This document shows, piece by piece, positions 7,545 to 15,776 of a stretch of 64,000 bases of DNA. The stretch comes from Candidatus Gastranaerophilales bacterium. GTDB taxonomy: Bacteria; Cyanobacteriota; Vampirovibrionia; Gastranaerophilales; Gastranaerophilaceae. Under the pieces are notes generated by a model. It saw nothing but the letters and a program-made list of their open reading frames with translations, was not told where the DNA came from and searched no databases. The position numbers were made by a program, and so were the translations under genes. Within the stretch, counting starts at the first letter, position 1; the number at the start of each line of letters is the position of its first letter. Where the stretch lies: NCBI GenBank assembly GCA_944324225.1, contig CALUVL010000007.1, forward strand, positions 1 to 64,000, in the 5' to 3' direction.

Positions 7545-7573
7545 GCTAACATAGTAATATATTCGGAGAGAAA

Positions 7574-8701
7574 ATGCAAAATAAAATTTATATAACAGGA
7601 TACGAAGCCATCTGCAATCTCGGCAACAATATGGAAGAAATTTTTTATAATGCCTTAAAAGCTTCGAATGAATTTTTAATCCCTGATACGGAATTTTTGC
7701 CAAACCATACATTTTATTTTGGAAAAGTCAATACCGAATTGCCGGAAATTAAGAACACTGATTACAATTTACGCGTAAACAAACTGCTTATACATGTTAT
7801 GAACAACATGCACCACGAATTGGAAAAACTTCTGTCAAAATACTCAAAAAACAGAATAGGAGTTGTTGTTGCAACCACAAATTCAGGCATTGAAGAATAC
7901 GAAAAATCAAAAAATAAAAAGCATTTTGAAATCGGAAATCCTGCTGAATTTATTAAAAATCATCTTGGACTGGAAAGTTTTTATGAAAGTGTTTCAACAG
8001 CCTGCTCTTCAGGTATCAAAACTTTTGCAACAGCACAAAAACTTTTGAATAACAACATCTGCGACGCTGTAATTGTTGCAGGCACTGACGCTTTATCAAA
8101 ACTTCCGATATACGGATTTCATTCTCTTGAAATCCTCTCGGAAAAAAGGACAAACCCGTTTTCAAAAAACAGAAATGGCATAAATCTTGGTGAAGGTGCG
8201 GCAGTTTTTATTGTTGAGAAAAACACCTCTGAGGGCATAGAAATAAAAGGTATCGGAGAAACTTCCGATGCCTACCACGCTGCAACACCGGATCCGAAAG
8301 GAATTCAAGCGGAACGGGCAATAAGAATTGCTCTTGAAGATGCAAACCTTGTTCCTGATGCCATAGACTACATAAACCTTCACGGGACAGGCACAAAAAC
8401 AAATGACCTTATGGAAGCAAATGCTATTTATAACACCTTTGGCTGCTGTACGGAAGCAAGCGCAACAAAAGCACTTACAGGCCACTGCCTCGGGGCGGCC
8501 GCTTCAATAGAAACAGCTCTTTGCTGTCACTGTATAAAAAATAATAAGCTTCTTCCGCACGTTTTTGACGGTGAATATGATTTTACACTGCCACAAATAA
8601 ATCTTGTAACAAAACCGGCTAATAAAGATATAAAAAATGTATTATGTAATGCTTTCGGCTTTGGCGGAACGAATGCCGTGATGATATTGGGGAGGGAATA
8701 A
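7574..8701 (+). CDS. Beta-ketoacyl-ACP synthase (aryl-polyene type)
   Basis: The 375-aa thiolase-fold condensing enzyme has the full Cys-His-His triad: Cys144 in STACSSG, His270 in NLHGTGT and His304 in LTGHCLG. The C-terminal FGFGGTNAV loop is also present. It is shorter than FabF, as is usual for the aryl-polyene ketosynthases. It would condense malonyl-ACP with a growing acyl chain. TAATG fuses its stop to the dehydratase start. Four tightly coupled genes (7574-11097) form one operon; no acyl carrier protein lies nearby, so the housekeeping ACP may serve. Confidence 0.9.
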   Translation: MQNKIYITGYEAICNLGNNMEEIFYNALKASNEFLIPDTEFLPNHTFYFGKVNTELPEIKNTDYNLRVNKLLIHVMNNMHHELEKLLSKYSKNRIGVVVATTNSGIEEYEKSKNKKHFEIGNPAEFIKNHLGLESFYESVSTACSSGIKTFATAQKLLNNNICDAVIVAGTDALSKLPIYGFHSLEILSEKRTNPFSKNRNGINLGEGAAVFIVEKNTSEGIEIKGIGETSDAYHAATPDPKGIQAERAIRIALEDANLVPDAIDYINLHGTGTKTNDLMEANAIYNTFGCCTEASATKALTGHCLGAAASIETALCCHCIKNNKLLPHVFDGEYDFTLPQINLVTKPANKDIKNVLCNAFGFGGTNAVMILGRE

Positions 8702-9156
8702 TGGAAAAATACGATCTGGAAAAAGTTCTTCCACACAACCACCCGATAATTCTTATCGACGAAATTCTTGACTGCAATCTTGAAAATCACACAGTCAAAA
8801 CTAATGTCAAAATTTACGAAGACAAAATGTTTTTTGATAAAACAATTAACGGTATACCCGTCATAACCGGTATTGAATTTATGGCACAAACAATCGGATG
8901 CTATTCTTATTTCAGAAACAATAAAAAGCCTCCAAGGATAGGTTTTTTACTTGGCTCAAGACTTTACGAAGCATACATAGACTGCTTTGAAAACGGCAAA
9001 GAATACCGTGTTGAGGCAAAAGAAGTTTTTTCAAGTGAAGAACTTGTTTCGTTTGAGTGTTTAATTTATAATAATGAAGAGGTATGCGCAGAAGCAGTTA
9101 TAAACGCCTACATGCCTGCAAATACAATAAATCTTATAGGTATGCTCAATGTCTAA
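8701..9156 (+). CDS. Hotdog-fold 3-hydroxyacyl-ACP dehydratase (aryl-polyene type)
   Basis: The 151-aa protein resembles the FabZ-like dehydratases of aryl-polyene clusters: LPHNHPIILIDEI at residues 10-22, GIEFMAQTIGCYSYF at about 58-72 and PRIGFLLGSRLYE at about 79-91. The GIEFMAQ helix corresponds to the hotdog helix carrying the acidic catalytic residue. It would dehydrate 3-hydroxyacyl-ACP to the trans-2-enoyl form; no enoyl reductase is encoded here, so double bonds would be kept. The gene overlaps the ketosynthase stop by one base and the reductase start by 8 nt. Confidence 0.85.
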   Translation: MEKYDLEKVLPHNHPIILIDEILDCNLENHTVKTNVKIYEDKMFFDKTINGIPVITGIEFMAQTIGCYSYFRNNKKPPRIGFLLGSRLYEAYIDCFENGKEYRVEAKEVFSSEELVSFECLIYNNEEVCAEAVINAYMPANTINLIGMLNV

Positions 9157-9877
9157 AACTGTATTAGTAACAGGCTCAAGCCGCGGAATAGGAAGAGAAA
9201 TTGCAATCTATCTTGCAAAAAACGGATTTGATATTGTATTGCACTGCAACAAAAACATCCAGAAAGCAGAAGAACTTTTAAAAGCAATTCAAACACTCGG
9301 CAGACAGGGAAGAATTTTGCAATTTAACATTTCTAACAGAGAAGAATGCAAAACAATCCTCACAAAAGACATAGAAGATAACGGGTGTTACTTCGGAGTA
9401 GTTTTGAATGCAGGTATCTCAAAGGACAATGTTTTTCCAGCAATGACAGATGAAGAATGGGATGACGTTTTAAACATAAACCTCGGCGGATTTTATAATG
9501 TTTTAAGACCAATAGTTATGCCAATGATATCTTCAAGAATAAGGGGAAGAATTGTCACAATGTCATCGATTTCGGGTCTTAGCGGAAACAAAGGACAGGT
9601 AAACTATAGTGCCTCAAAAGCCGGCATTATCGGCGCAACAAAAGCGTTAGCCCTTGAACTTGCAAAACGTGGAATTACCGTAAACTGTGTTGCACCCGGA
9701 GTTATTGAGTCAGATATGACAAAAGATTTGCCTGCGGAAGAGTTGAAAAAAATGATTCCGATGAAACGCTTCGGTACCACAAAAGAAGTCGCTAGTCTTG
9801 TAAACTATCTTATGAGTGAAGATGCCTCCTACATAACAGGACAGGTTATTTCAGTAAACGGAGGACTTTATCAATGA
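9149..9877 (+). CDS. fabG: 3-oxoacyl-ACP reductase (SDR, FabG family)
   Basis: The 242-aa short-chain dehydrogenase has the NADP(H)-binding GSSRGIG motif (about residues 9-15), NAGIS, a Ser in MSSISGL and the YSASK catalytic pair (about residues 151-155). The closing YITGQVISVNGG motif is typical of FabG. It reduces 3-ketoacyl-ACP in the cluster's elongation cycle. It overlaps both neighbours (8 nt with the dehydratase, 4 nt with the second ketosynthase). It may be a cluster-specific copy rather than the housekeeping FabG, which cannot be told from this window. Confidence 0.9.
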   Translation: MSKTVLVTGSSRGIGREIAIYLAKNGFDIVLHCNKNIQKAEELLKAIQTLGRQGRILQFNISNREECKTILTKDIEDNGCYFGVVLNAGISKDNVFPAMTDEEWDDVLNINLGGFYNVLRPIVMPMISSRIRGRIVTMSSISGLSGNKGQVNYSASKAGIIGATKALALELAKRGITVNCVAPGVIESDMTKDLPAEELKKMIPMKRFGTTKEVASLVNYLMSEDASYITGQVISVNGGLYQ

Positions 9878-11097
9878 GAAGGGTTGTTGTAACAGGAATG
9901 GCTCTTGCAAGTCCGTTAGGCTGCGACGTAAAAGGCGCCTTTGAAAGATTAAAAACCTACAAAAATTGCGTTCGTTATACTCCGGAACTTGAGCAATACA
10001 AAAAACTGAATACAAGACTTTCTGTGCCTGTGGACGGATTTGTCGTTCCTGAGCACTTTACCAGAAAAGTTACACGTACAATGGGCGAAATCGCAGTGAT
10101 GAGCGTTGCAACAACAGAAAAAGCTCTTGAAGATGCCGGACTTTTGCACGACGAAATAATATCAAACGGTCAAACAGGCGTTTCCTACGGCTCATCATCA
10201 GGCTCAATCACAACACTTATTGATTTTTACGCAATGCAGGTTGACAAAGAAGTGAGAAACCTTAATTCAGGCTCTTACGTAAAAATGATGTCCCAGACGG
10301 CAGCCGTGAATATTTCACTTTATTTTAAAACAAAAGGAAGACTGATTCCGACATCCACAGCCTGCACCTCGGGTTCAATGGGAATAGGCGCCGGATACGA
10401 AGCCATTAAAGACGGATATCAAACCATTATGATAGCAGGCGGAGCCGAAGAACTTCAGCCGACACATATTGCAATATTTGACACCCTATATGCCACAAGC
10501 TTAAAAAATGACACACCTGAACTCACCCCCTCACCTTTCGACAAAAATCGTGACGGGCTTGTAATAGGCGCAGGTGCCGGAACCTTAATTCTTGAGGAAT
10601 ACGAACACGCCAAAAAACGGGGTGCAAAAATTTATGCGGAAATAATAGGTTACGGAAACACAACCGACGGCACGCATATCACAAACCCGAACCCCGAAAC
10701 TATGGGAAATGCAATGCTTGAAGCACTGAGATACGCTCAAATTTCCCCTGATGAAATCGGTTACATAAATGCACATGGCACAGCTACCATTCAGGGAGAT
10801 CCTGCCGAAACCACAGCAACTTACAAAGTTTTCAACAGACCCGTTCCGATAAGTTCTCTGAAAAGTTACACAGGCCACACCCTTGGTGCCTGCGGTGCAA
10901 TAGAAGCTATTATGTCAATCGAGATGATGAACAACAACTGGTATCATCCGACGCTGAACCTTAATGAAGTTGACGAAAAATGTGCTCCTCTTGGTTATAT
11001 TAAAAAAGAAGGGATTGAAATGAACAACAAAATTGTAATGTCAAACAACTTTGCCTTCGGCGGGGTGAATACATCACTGATATTCAAAAAAATATAA
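9874..11097 (+). CDS. Beta-ketoacyl-ACP synthase II-like (FabF family)
   Basis: The 407-aa condensing enzyme has Cys164 in STACTSG, His301 in NAHGTAT and His335 in SYTGHTLGA, and ends with NNFAFGGVNTS. Its length and motifs are those of FabF-type and aryl-polyene second ketosynthases. It overlaps the reductase by 4 nt and closes the operon. Two complete ketosynthases plus the truncated partner encoded divergently repeat the ketosynthase complement of aryl-polyene clusters, where different pairs elongate the conjugated chain. Housekeeping FabF is the alternative but less likely in this context. Confidence 0.9.
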   Translation: MRRVVVTGMALASPLGCDVKGAFERLKTYKNCVRYTPELEQYKKLNTRLSVPVDGFVVPEHFTRKVTRTMGEIAVMSVATTEKALEDAGLLHDEIISNGQTGVSYGSSSGSITTLIDFYAMQVDKEVRNLNSGSYVKMMSQTAAVNISLYFKTKGRLIPTSTACTSGSMGIGAGYEAIKDGYQTIMIAGGAEELQPTHIAIFDTLYATSLKNDTPELTPSPFDKNRDGLVIGAGAGTLILEEYEHAKKRGAKIYAEIIGYGNTTDGTHITNPNPETMGNAMLEALRYAQISPDEIGYINAHGTATIQGDPAETTATYKVFNRPVPISSLKSYTGHTLGACGAIEAIMSIEMMNNNWYHPTLNLNEVDEKCAPLGYIKKEGIEMNNKIVMSNNFAFGGVNTSLIFKKI

Positions 11098-11111
11098 AAG
11101 GAAAAAGTTTT

Positions 11112-11456
11112 ATGAAAAAAGTTAAAATAACAGTTTTAAAAACAACATTAGATAAAGAACTTGCCGACCAATACGGGGCAGAAGGCCTGACAGCATGTCC
11201 TATGATGAAAGAAGGACAGGTATTTTATGCTGATTACGCCAAACCTGAAGGATTTTGCGATGAGGCGTGGAAAGCAATTTATCAATATGTTTTTGCACTC
11301 GCTCACGGTGCTGAAAAAGAGCTTTTCTACTTTGGTGACTGGATAAAAACACCCGGTGTTGCGATTTGCTGCTGCAACGACGGCTTAAGACCCGTAATTT
11401 TCAAACTTGAAGCAACAGACGAAACTTCCCAAATAAATTACACCCCCGTCAGATAG
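11112..11456 (+). CDS. TIGR04076-family protein
   Basis: The 114-aa protein resembles the TIGR04076 family: an N-terminal KITVLKTTLDKELAD strand-helix, a CPMMKEGQVF segment, a Trp-rich middle (DEAWKAIYQYVFALAHGAE) and a conserved CCCNDGLRPVIFKLE ending. The three adjacent cysteines near residue 95 could bind a metal, but no function is established. It starts 15 nt after the ketosynthase stop and may be co-transcribed with the cluster or only lie downstream of it. It is small and cytoplasmic, without a signal sequence. Confidence 0.75.
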   Translation: MKKVKITVLKTTLDKELADQYGAEGLTACPMMKEGQVFYADYAKPEGFCDEAWKAIYQYVFALAHGAEKELFYFGDWIKTPGVAICCCNDGLRPVIFKLEATDETSQINYTPVR

Positions 11457-11465
11457 ATATACCTG

Positions 11466-11540
11466 TCATCCTGAGACGCCAGCCGAAGGATCTTTTAAAT
11501 AATTTAAAAATATTCTTCGCTGTGCCCGGAATGACATAAA
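11466..11540. repeat. Dispersed REP-like repeat (GTCATCCTGAG type)
   Basis: The segment contains GTCATCCTGAG, GCCGAAGGATCTTTT and a closing TTCTTCGCTGTGCC-GGAATGAC half in inverted orientation. Related halves occur near 57290-57345 (GCCGAAGGATCTGC and TTCTTCGCTCC). The region 11457-11659 holds no convincing gene besides this repeat and the promoter region of the transporter. Confidence 0.5.
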
Positions 11541-11659
11541 AAACAAAGGTAAAACAACACTTGAAAAAAAAATCCTGTTTTGCTAATTTAGTATAAGAGA
11601 GAAACTGGCGAAATATTAGATATAAAAATCCTGCAGGATTTTTCTGGATTGGAGGAAGA

Positions 11660-13213
11660 ATGACAAACACCCCGGCGCAACAATGGCAGCCTGCAAGAAA
11701 TCCGTGGATCGTAATGATTCCAGTTATGCTGTCCGTGTTTATGTTTGCACTTGATGAAACAATTTCAAACGTTGCACTGCCTTATATGGCCGGAAGCTTT
11801 TCTGTAAGTCACAATGAATCTACATGGATTATTACGAGTTACCTTGTAGCATCCGGTGTTGTAATTCCGGCAGTAGATTTTTTCTGTAAACTTTTCGGCA
11901 GGAAAGCGTATCTGTTGATAAGTATTACTATATTTACAATCGCATCAATCATTTGCGGGCTTTCAACCTCAATGACAATGATGTTATTTGCAAGGGTTTT
12001 GCAGGGTATCGGCGGAGGCGGAATTATGCCAATATCGCAGGCTATTATTTTTGAAATCTTCCCTAAAGAAAAAAGAGCTGCGGCAATGGCTGTCTTCGGG
12101 CTCGGGGTTGTAATGGCACCAATTATGGGACCGGCTCTGGGCGGGTATTTGACTGAAACTCTCTCATGGCCGTTCATTTATTTTATTAACGTGCCGTTTG
12201 GAATTATAGCATTCCATCTGACAAAAATGCTTGTTGATGATCCGCCGTATGCAAGAAAACAAAAAAATGTAACCATGGACTATTCCGGATTTTTCTTCCT
12301 GACGGTGTGGCTTTTGACATTGCAAATCGTGCTTGATAAAGGTAATGATGCTGATTGGTTCGGGGCTGCATGGATTTGCAAAACTTTCGCAATATCAATG
12401 ATGGCAATGGTTGCATTCTTTACAATTCAGGTCAAAAAAGAAAAACCGCTTATTGACCTCTCTGTTTTGAAAGACGGAAACTTTTTCTTTGGAACAATAG
12501 TGCTGGTCGTGTTGATGGGTGTTATGATGGCATCAGCGGCGATTTTGCCGTCAATGCTCCAGCAGCTGATGGGTTACACTTCCTTCTTAAGCGGTATTTC
12601 AATGGTGCCGAGAGGAGCAGGATGTCTTCTTGCAACAGTAATCTGCGGGGTGCTGACTCCTAAAATCGGCACAAAACCGCTTATATTAGCGGGACTTGTA
12701 ATCCTTGGCATCGGCGGGCTGATGTTTGGTGAAATCAATACACAAATTGCACTTGTTGACATTGCGCTTCCAAACTGCGTATTCGGACTCGGCATGATTA
12801 TGGCTATGGTGCCGATGATGAACCTTTCCTGCAGTACTCTGACTAACGAACAACAGACAAACGCAGCAGGGGTTCAAAACCTTCTCAAAAACATCGGTGC
12901 TGCAATCGGAACATCAATTGCAACAACAATGATTTCAAGGTTTGGACAGGCACATCAGATGATGATGGTCGGGCATTTGAATTATGCAAATGATATTTAT
13001 GCCTCAAAGGCAAGTGCACTTGCAGGCTCTTTTGCAGCAAGCACAGATATCTCAACGGCTGTACAAATGGCAAACTATCAGATTTATCATCAGCTTCTCC
13101 AGCAGTCACACTTATGGGGATATGTCGAAACCTTCAGATACTTCGGGCTTCTGGCATTTTTGATTATACCTATGGTTTTGATTATAAGACAGAAAAAAGC
13201 TGTTAAACATTAA
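11660..13213 (+). CDS. DHA2-family MFS multidrug exporter (EmrB/QacA type)
   Basis: The 517-aa polytopic protein has about 14 transmembrane segments. It carries the family landmark LDETISNVALPYMA in helix 1, RVLQGIGGGGIMPISQAI (motif B region) and GPALGGYLTETLSWPFIYFINVP (motif C region). It would export hydrophobic compounds by proton antiport across the inner membrane. GGAGG precedes the ATG. It lies downstream of the polyene-like cluster on the same strand but 200 bp away with a repeat between, so export of the cluster product is only a possibility. No EmrA or TolC partner is adjacent. Confidence 0.9.
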   Translation: MTNTPAQQWQPARNPWIVMIPVMLSVFMFALDETISNVALPYMAGSFSVSHNESTWIITSYLVASGVVIPAVDFFCKLFGRKAYLLISITIFTIASIICGLSTSMTMMLFARVLQGIGGGGIMPISQAIIFEIFPKEKRAAAMAVFGLGVVMAPIMGPALGGYLTETLSWPFIYFINVPFGIIAFHLTKMLVDDPPYARKQKNVTMDYSGFFFLTVWLLTLQIVLDKGNDADWFGAAWICKTFAISMMAMVAFFTIQVKKEKPLIDLSVLKDGNFFFGTIVLVVLMGVMMASAAILPSMLQQLMGYTSFLSGISMVPRGAGCLLATVICGVLTPKIGTKPLILAGLVILGIGGLMFGEINTQIALVDIALPNCVFGLGMIMAMVPMMNLSCSTLTNEQQTNAAGVQNLLKNIGAAIGTSIATTMISRFGQAHQMMMVGHLNYANDIYASKASALAGSFAASTDISTAVQMANYQIYHQLLQQSHLWGYVETFRYFGLLAFLIIPMVLIIRQKKAVKH

Positions 13214-13291
13214 TATACCTGTCCGGTGAATTGTGTTATTCCTTAAAAGTTTTTAACTTAAGACTGTAATACAAATTCAAGGAGGTCTTTT

Positions 13292-13597
13292 ATGTTTTAC
13301 AATGTTTTAAAAGCAAAGGATATTGTTAATCTTGATGATGAAAAATTTATGAAAAAAACTTTGATGGAACAAAATGACAGTTGTTTAAGCATTATTGCGC
13401 TTAAAAAAGAAGAAATAATCGACACACATACTTCTGTTTGTGATGCGGCTGTGTATGTTCTGGACGGGGAAATCGAACTTCATTTTGATGCAGAAAAGTT
13501 CACGGTCGGCAAGGGCGAGATTTTGATGTTCAAAAAAGACGAACAGCATAAAGTTCTTGCAAACAAAGACAGCAAATTCTTTTTAATTAAAATATAA
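13292..13597 (+). CDS. Small cupin-domain protein
   Basis: The 101-aa single-domain cupin has a VYVLDGEIELHFDAEKFTVGKGEILMFKKDEQHKVLA core (about residues 49-85), corresponding to cupin motifs 1 and 2. Usual metal ligands are incomplete: a His in ELHF and a His near DEQHKV are present. It could be a sensor or storage protein or an isomerase, and the ligand is unknown. AAGGAGG supports the start. It stands alone downstream of the exporter gene. Confidence 0.75.
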   Translation: MFYNVLKAKDIVNLDDEKFMKKTLMEQNDSCLSIIALKKEEIIDTHTSVCDAAVYVLDGEIELHFDAEKFTVGKGEILMFKKDEQHKVLANKDSKFFLIKI

Positions 13598-13604
13598 CAA
13601 AACA

Positions 13605-13627
13605 AGGGCGGGAAATTCGCCCGCCCT
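13605..13627. terminator. GC-rich hairpin after the cupin gene
   Basis: An 8-bp stem (AGGGCGGG / CCCGCCCT) with a 7-nt loop begins 8 nt after the cupin stop. No U-run follows, so it may act as a processing or 3'-protection hairpin. Confidence 0.5.
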
Positions 13628-13972
13628 GCCCAAATCTGTATCTGATTTAATTAATATAAGCTTGTAGGTTGGGCTTAATCCCGACAAAGAATTTTATAAT
13701 GTTCAATCTTTTTTCTGTTGCAGTGACATAAGGTACTTTCTTGTCGGTACAAGAAAGTACCGCAAAGAAACTCCCGACCTGCGCTTCACTCACTAATCAA
13801 TTGTAACCGTTTCACATAGAGCAAGTGAACTCGTGCTTCGCACTCAAACAGCACTTGCCTTGTAATTGTGAAACGGAACATTGATTGTTCGCTCCGCAAT
13901 GGTCGGATGTTTTTTTTAACTATTGCCGCCATAGCGTAGAGAACAATAATTGCAGGCGAGGCAAACTTCAAA

Positions 13973-14008
13973 GGCGGGTATTGTCTGAGCGCAGCGAGTT
14001 TACCCGCC
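13973..14008. repeat. 36-nt hairpin repeat, copy 1
   Basis: Arms GGCGGGTA and TACCCGCC flank the 20-nt loop TTGTCTGAGCGCAGCGAGTT. The copy at 14192-14227 has the same loop with one change but different, still complementary, arms. Confidence 0.75.
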
Positions 14009-14115
14009 TCAATGCCGAGCCGTGCAGATTATTAGTGAACGAAGCGTGCGGCTGGTTTTGCGCCGCTTTTGCCACCAAAAGCGGCCCCGTCCGGAGGACA
14101 TTGTTTCTTTAATCA

Positions 14116-14147
14116 GCTGGATTGCTTCGCCTTCGGCTCGCAATGAC
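14116..14147 (-). repeat. GTCATTGCGAGCC dispersed repeat, copy 1
   Basis: On the minus strand it reads GTCATTGCGAGCCG, then AAGGCGAAGCAATCCAGC. The other copy, on the plus strand at 57106-57137, differs at only one position. Repeats of this wording are scattered through many bacterial genomes and are non-coding. Confidence 0.75.
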
Positions 14148-14153
14148 AGGAAT

Positions 14154-14259
14154 AAAAAAACGACAATCACTACTTAACGAAACATCAACAGAGCGGATTT
14201 TGTCTGAGCGAAGCGAGTTAATCCGCTTAAATTGAGTTAAGTAGTGATTGTCGTTTTTT
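14154..14259 (-). terminator. 24-bp inverted repeat, terminator of the dehydrogenase gene
   Basis: An 18-bp perfect stem (arms 14161-14178 and 14236-14253) is extended by A6/T6 to 24 bp. The 57-nt loop contains a complete 36-nt hairpin repeat. The dehydrogenase stop codon lies inside the right arm. The A/T tails make it a plausible bidirectional terminator, but the loop is unusually long. Confidence 0.65.
14192..14227. repeat. 36-nt hairpin repeat, copy 2
   Basis: Arms AGCGGATT and AATCCGCT flank the loop TTGTCTGAGCGAAGCGAGTT. It lies in the loop of the larger inverted repeat at 14154-14259. The arms covary with those of copy 1. Confidence 0.75.
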
Positions 14260-15292
14260 CTATTACGACTTTCAAACATCCGTCGGGTTTTTGTTCAAAA
14301 AGTTTGTAGGCCTCCTGAATTTCACTCAGTTTGAACCTTTGCGTAATCAAAATATCAGTCGAAATTTTCTTTTCTTTTATCAAGTTTACGAGCTTTTCGC
14401 AGTGTACGGCATCCACACCGCCGGTTTTGAAGGTAAGATTTTTGCCGTACATCTCAGGAAGCGGAAGCGTCAGGTTTTCCTCATACATTGCAACCACCCC
14501 GACAACCGCATTCGGCCTTGCTATTTTCCAGGACATTTCAAAGGTTTCACCTGTTCCGGCGCATTCGATAACCCCGTCGGCCCCGCGGTTTTCGGTCAGT
14601 TTTTTAACTTCTTCTTCTATATTGCACCTGCAAGGATTAAAAACGTAATCCGCAAGCCTGTTTTCCCGTGCAATTTTCAGCCTTGTTTCATCTATGTCGA
14701 TTGCGATAATTGTGCCGGCTCCAAGATATTTGGCGCACATCATTGCGCACAACCCGACAGGCCCTGAGCCGATTACGGCAACAACGTCACCTTTTTGGAT
14801 GTCGCACATTTCTGCGCCGAAGTATCCGCTCGACAAAATATCTCCGACAAAAAGCGCCTCCTCATAACTTACACCATCAGGCAGTTTGGTTAATCCGTTA
14901 TCCGCATACGGAACCCTTACATATTCCGCCTGACAACCGTCAATTCTGCATCCGAGTTCCCATCCGCCTTTAATACAGTTATTTATGAATCCACGCTTGC
15001 AAAAATAACATTCCCCGCAAAAAGTTTCACAGTTTGCGCTTACTCTGTCACCTACAGAAAGTTTCTTTACTTCCTCCCCGACAGCCACAACTTCTCCGAC
15101 AAATTCATGTCCCAAAATCACGTTGTTGTTTGCTCTTGGTACAAACCCTTTCTTTATATGCAAATCGCTTGTGCAGATTGTGGACAACGTAACTTTCACA
15201 ATCGCATCTTTCGGGTCTGTTATTTCGGGCATTTCTCTTTCGCAAAGTTTTATACTTCCTTCAATATTTTTATCATATACAAGTGCTTTCAT
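14237..15292 (-). CDS. Zinc-dependent alcohol dehydrogenase (MDR family)
   Basis: The start at MKALVYDKN (15292) is chosen for its AGGAG 6 nt upstream; the product is about 351 aa. Catalytic zinc ligands are seen in CTSDLHIKKG and GHEFVGEV, and the structural zinc cysteines in CETFCGECYFCKRGFINNC (about residues 88-106). The Rossmann motif GSGPVG lies near residue 168. The family oxidises alcohols or polyols or the reverse with NAD(P)H; the sequence resembles threonine/sorbitol/secondary-alcohol dehydrogenases without fixing the substrate. It is a single gene with its own terminator, and its last codons form part of that terminator. Confidence 0.9.
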   Translation of the reverse strand: MKALVYDKNIEGSIKLCEREMPEITDPKDAIVKVTLSTICTSDLHIKKGFVPRANNNVILGHEFVGEVVAVGEEVKKLSVGDRVSANCETFCGECYFCKRGFINNCIKGGWELGCRIDGCQAEYVRVPYADNGLTKLPDGVSYEEALFVGDILSSGYFGAEMCDIQKGDVVAVIGSGPVGLCAMMCAKYLGAGTIIAIDIDETRLKIARENRLADYVFNPCRCNIEEEVKKLTENRGADGVIECAGTGETFEMSWKIARPNAVVGVVAMYEENLTLPLPEMYGKNLTFKTGGVDAVHCEKLVNLIKEKKISTDILITQRFKLSEIQEAYKLFEQKPDGCLKVVIEKTTITT

Positions 15293-15450
15293 ATAAATCT
15301 CCTCTTTTAAATAATACTCCAAAAATGTAATCCCCGAAAGCATAATATAAAAATTTTCGTATTAATCAGTTGAGCAATTTAAACAGGAGAAAAATATTTT
15401 ATAATCAGTTTGTGAATAGCTGTACCACCTAAAATTAAAGGAGAAAGATT

Positions 15451-15717
15451 ATGAAAGACGAAAAAACACAGGATAAAGAAACTTTAAAAGAAAAAGCGGA
15501 ACGCACTGCTGAACACATTAAAGACAAAGCCGATGAAGTTAAAGAAAACATCAAAAAAGGCGCTGAAAATGTGAAAGACAAAGTCGAAGAAAAAGTAGAC
15601 GAGATGAAAGAAAAACATGCGCTTAAAAAAGAAGAAGAAGCCGAGAAAAAGGCAATGAAAGCTGAAGAAAAAGCTGAAAAGGCAGAGCGGGAAGCCGAAG
15701 ACCTTGCGAAAAAATAA
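15451..15717 (+). CDS. LEA-like amphipathic helical protein
   Basis: The 88-aa protein consists almost only of Lys, Glu, Ala and Asp, with about 11-residue periodicity (KEKAERTAEHIKDKADEVK, ENIKKGAENVKDKVEEKVD). This pattern is typical of group-3 late-embryogenesis-abundant-like and apolipoprotein-like proteins. It has no signal peptide, cysteines or aromatic core. Such proteins are disordered until they bind membranes or become dehydrated, and are linked to stress protection. GGAG supports the start. A promoter-like GCAATTT-N15-ATTTTATAAT lies about 50 nt upstream. Confidence 0.75.
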   Translation: MKDEKTQDKETLKEKAERTAEHIKDKADEVKENIKKGAENVKDKVEEKVDEMKEKHALKKEEEAEKKAMKAEEKAEKAEREAEDLAKK

Positions 15718-15729
15718 GATTAATTTCGG

Positions 15730-15752
15730 GCGGGCTGAAAATTTCAGCCCGC
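15730..15752 (+). terminator. Terminator of the LEA-like gene
   Basis: A perfect hairpin of about 10 bp (GCGGGCTGAA / TTCAGCCCGC) begins 13 nt after the stop codon. The following sequence is only weakly U-rich. Confidence 0.65.
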
Positions 15753-15776
15753 TCTTATACAAAAACAAAAAACTTA

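Larger units (their letters stand above)
13628..14153. repeat. Gene-free region made of dispersed hairpin repeats
   Basis: This stretch holds no credible gene. It contains a perfect 12-bp hairpin at 13732-13761 (GGTACTTTCTTG and its complement, loop TCGGTA), a 36-nt hairpin repeat at 13973-14008, and an inverted copy of the GTCATTGCGAGCC repeat at 14116-14147. Short open frames across it look like repeat artefacts. Confidence 0.6.

Noticed and set aside
13786-14112. Open frames on both strands across the repeat-rich gap
   Set aside because: They run through hairpin repeats, have no ribosome-binding sites and give Arg/Cys-rich translations typical of repeat artefacts.
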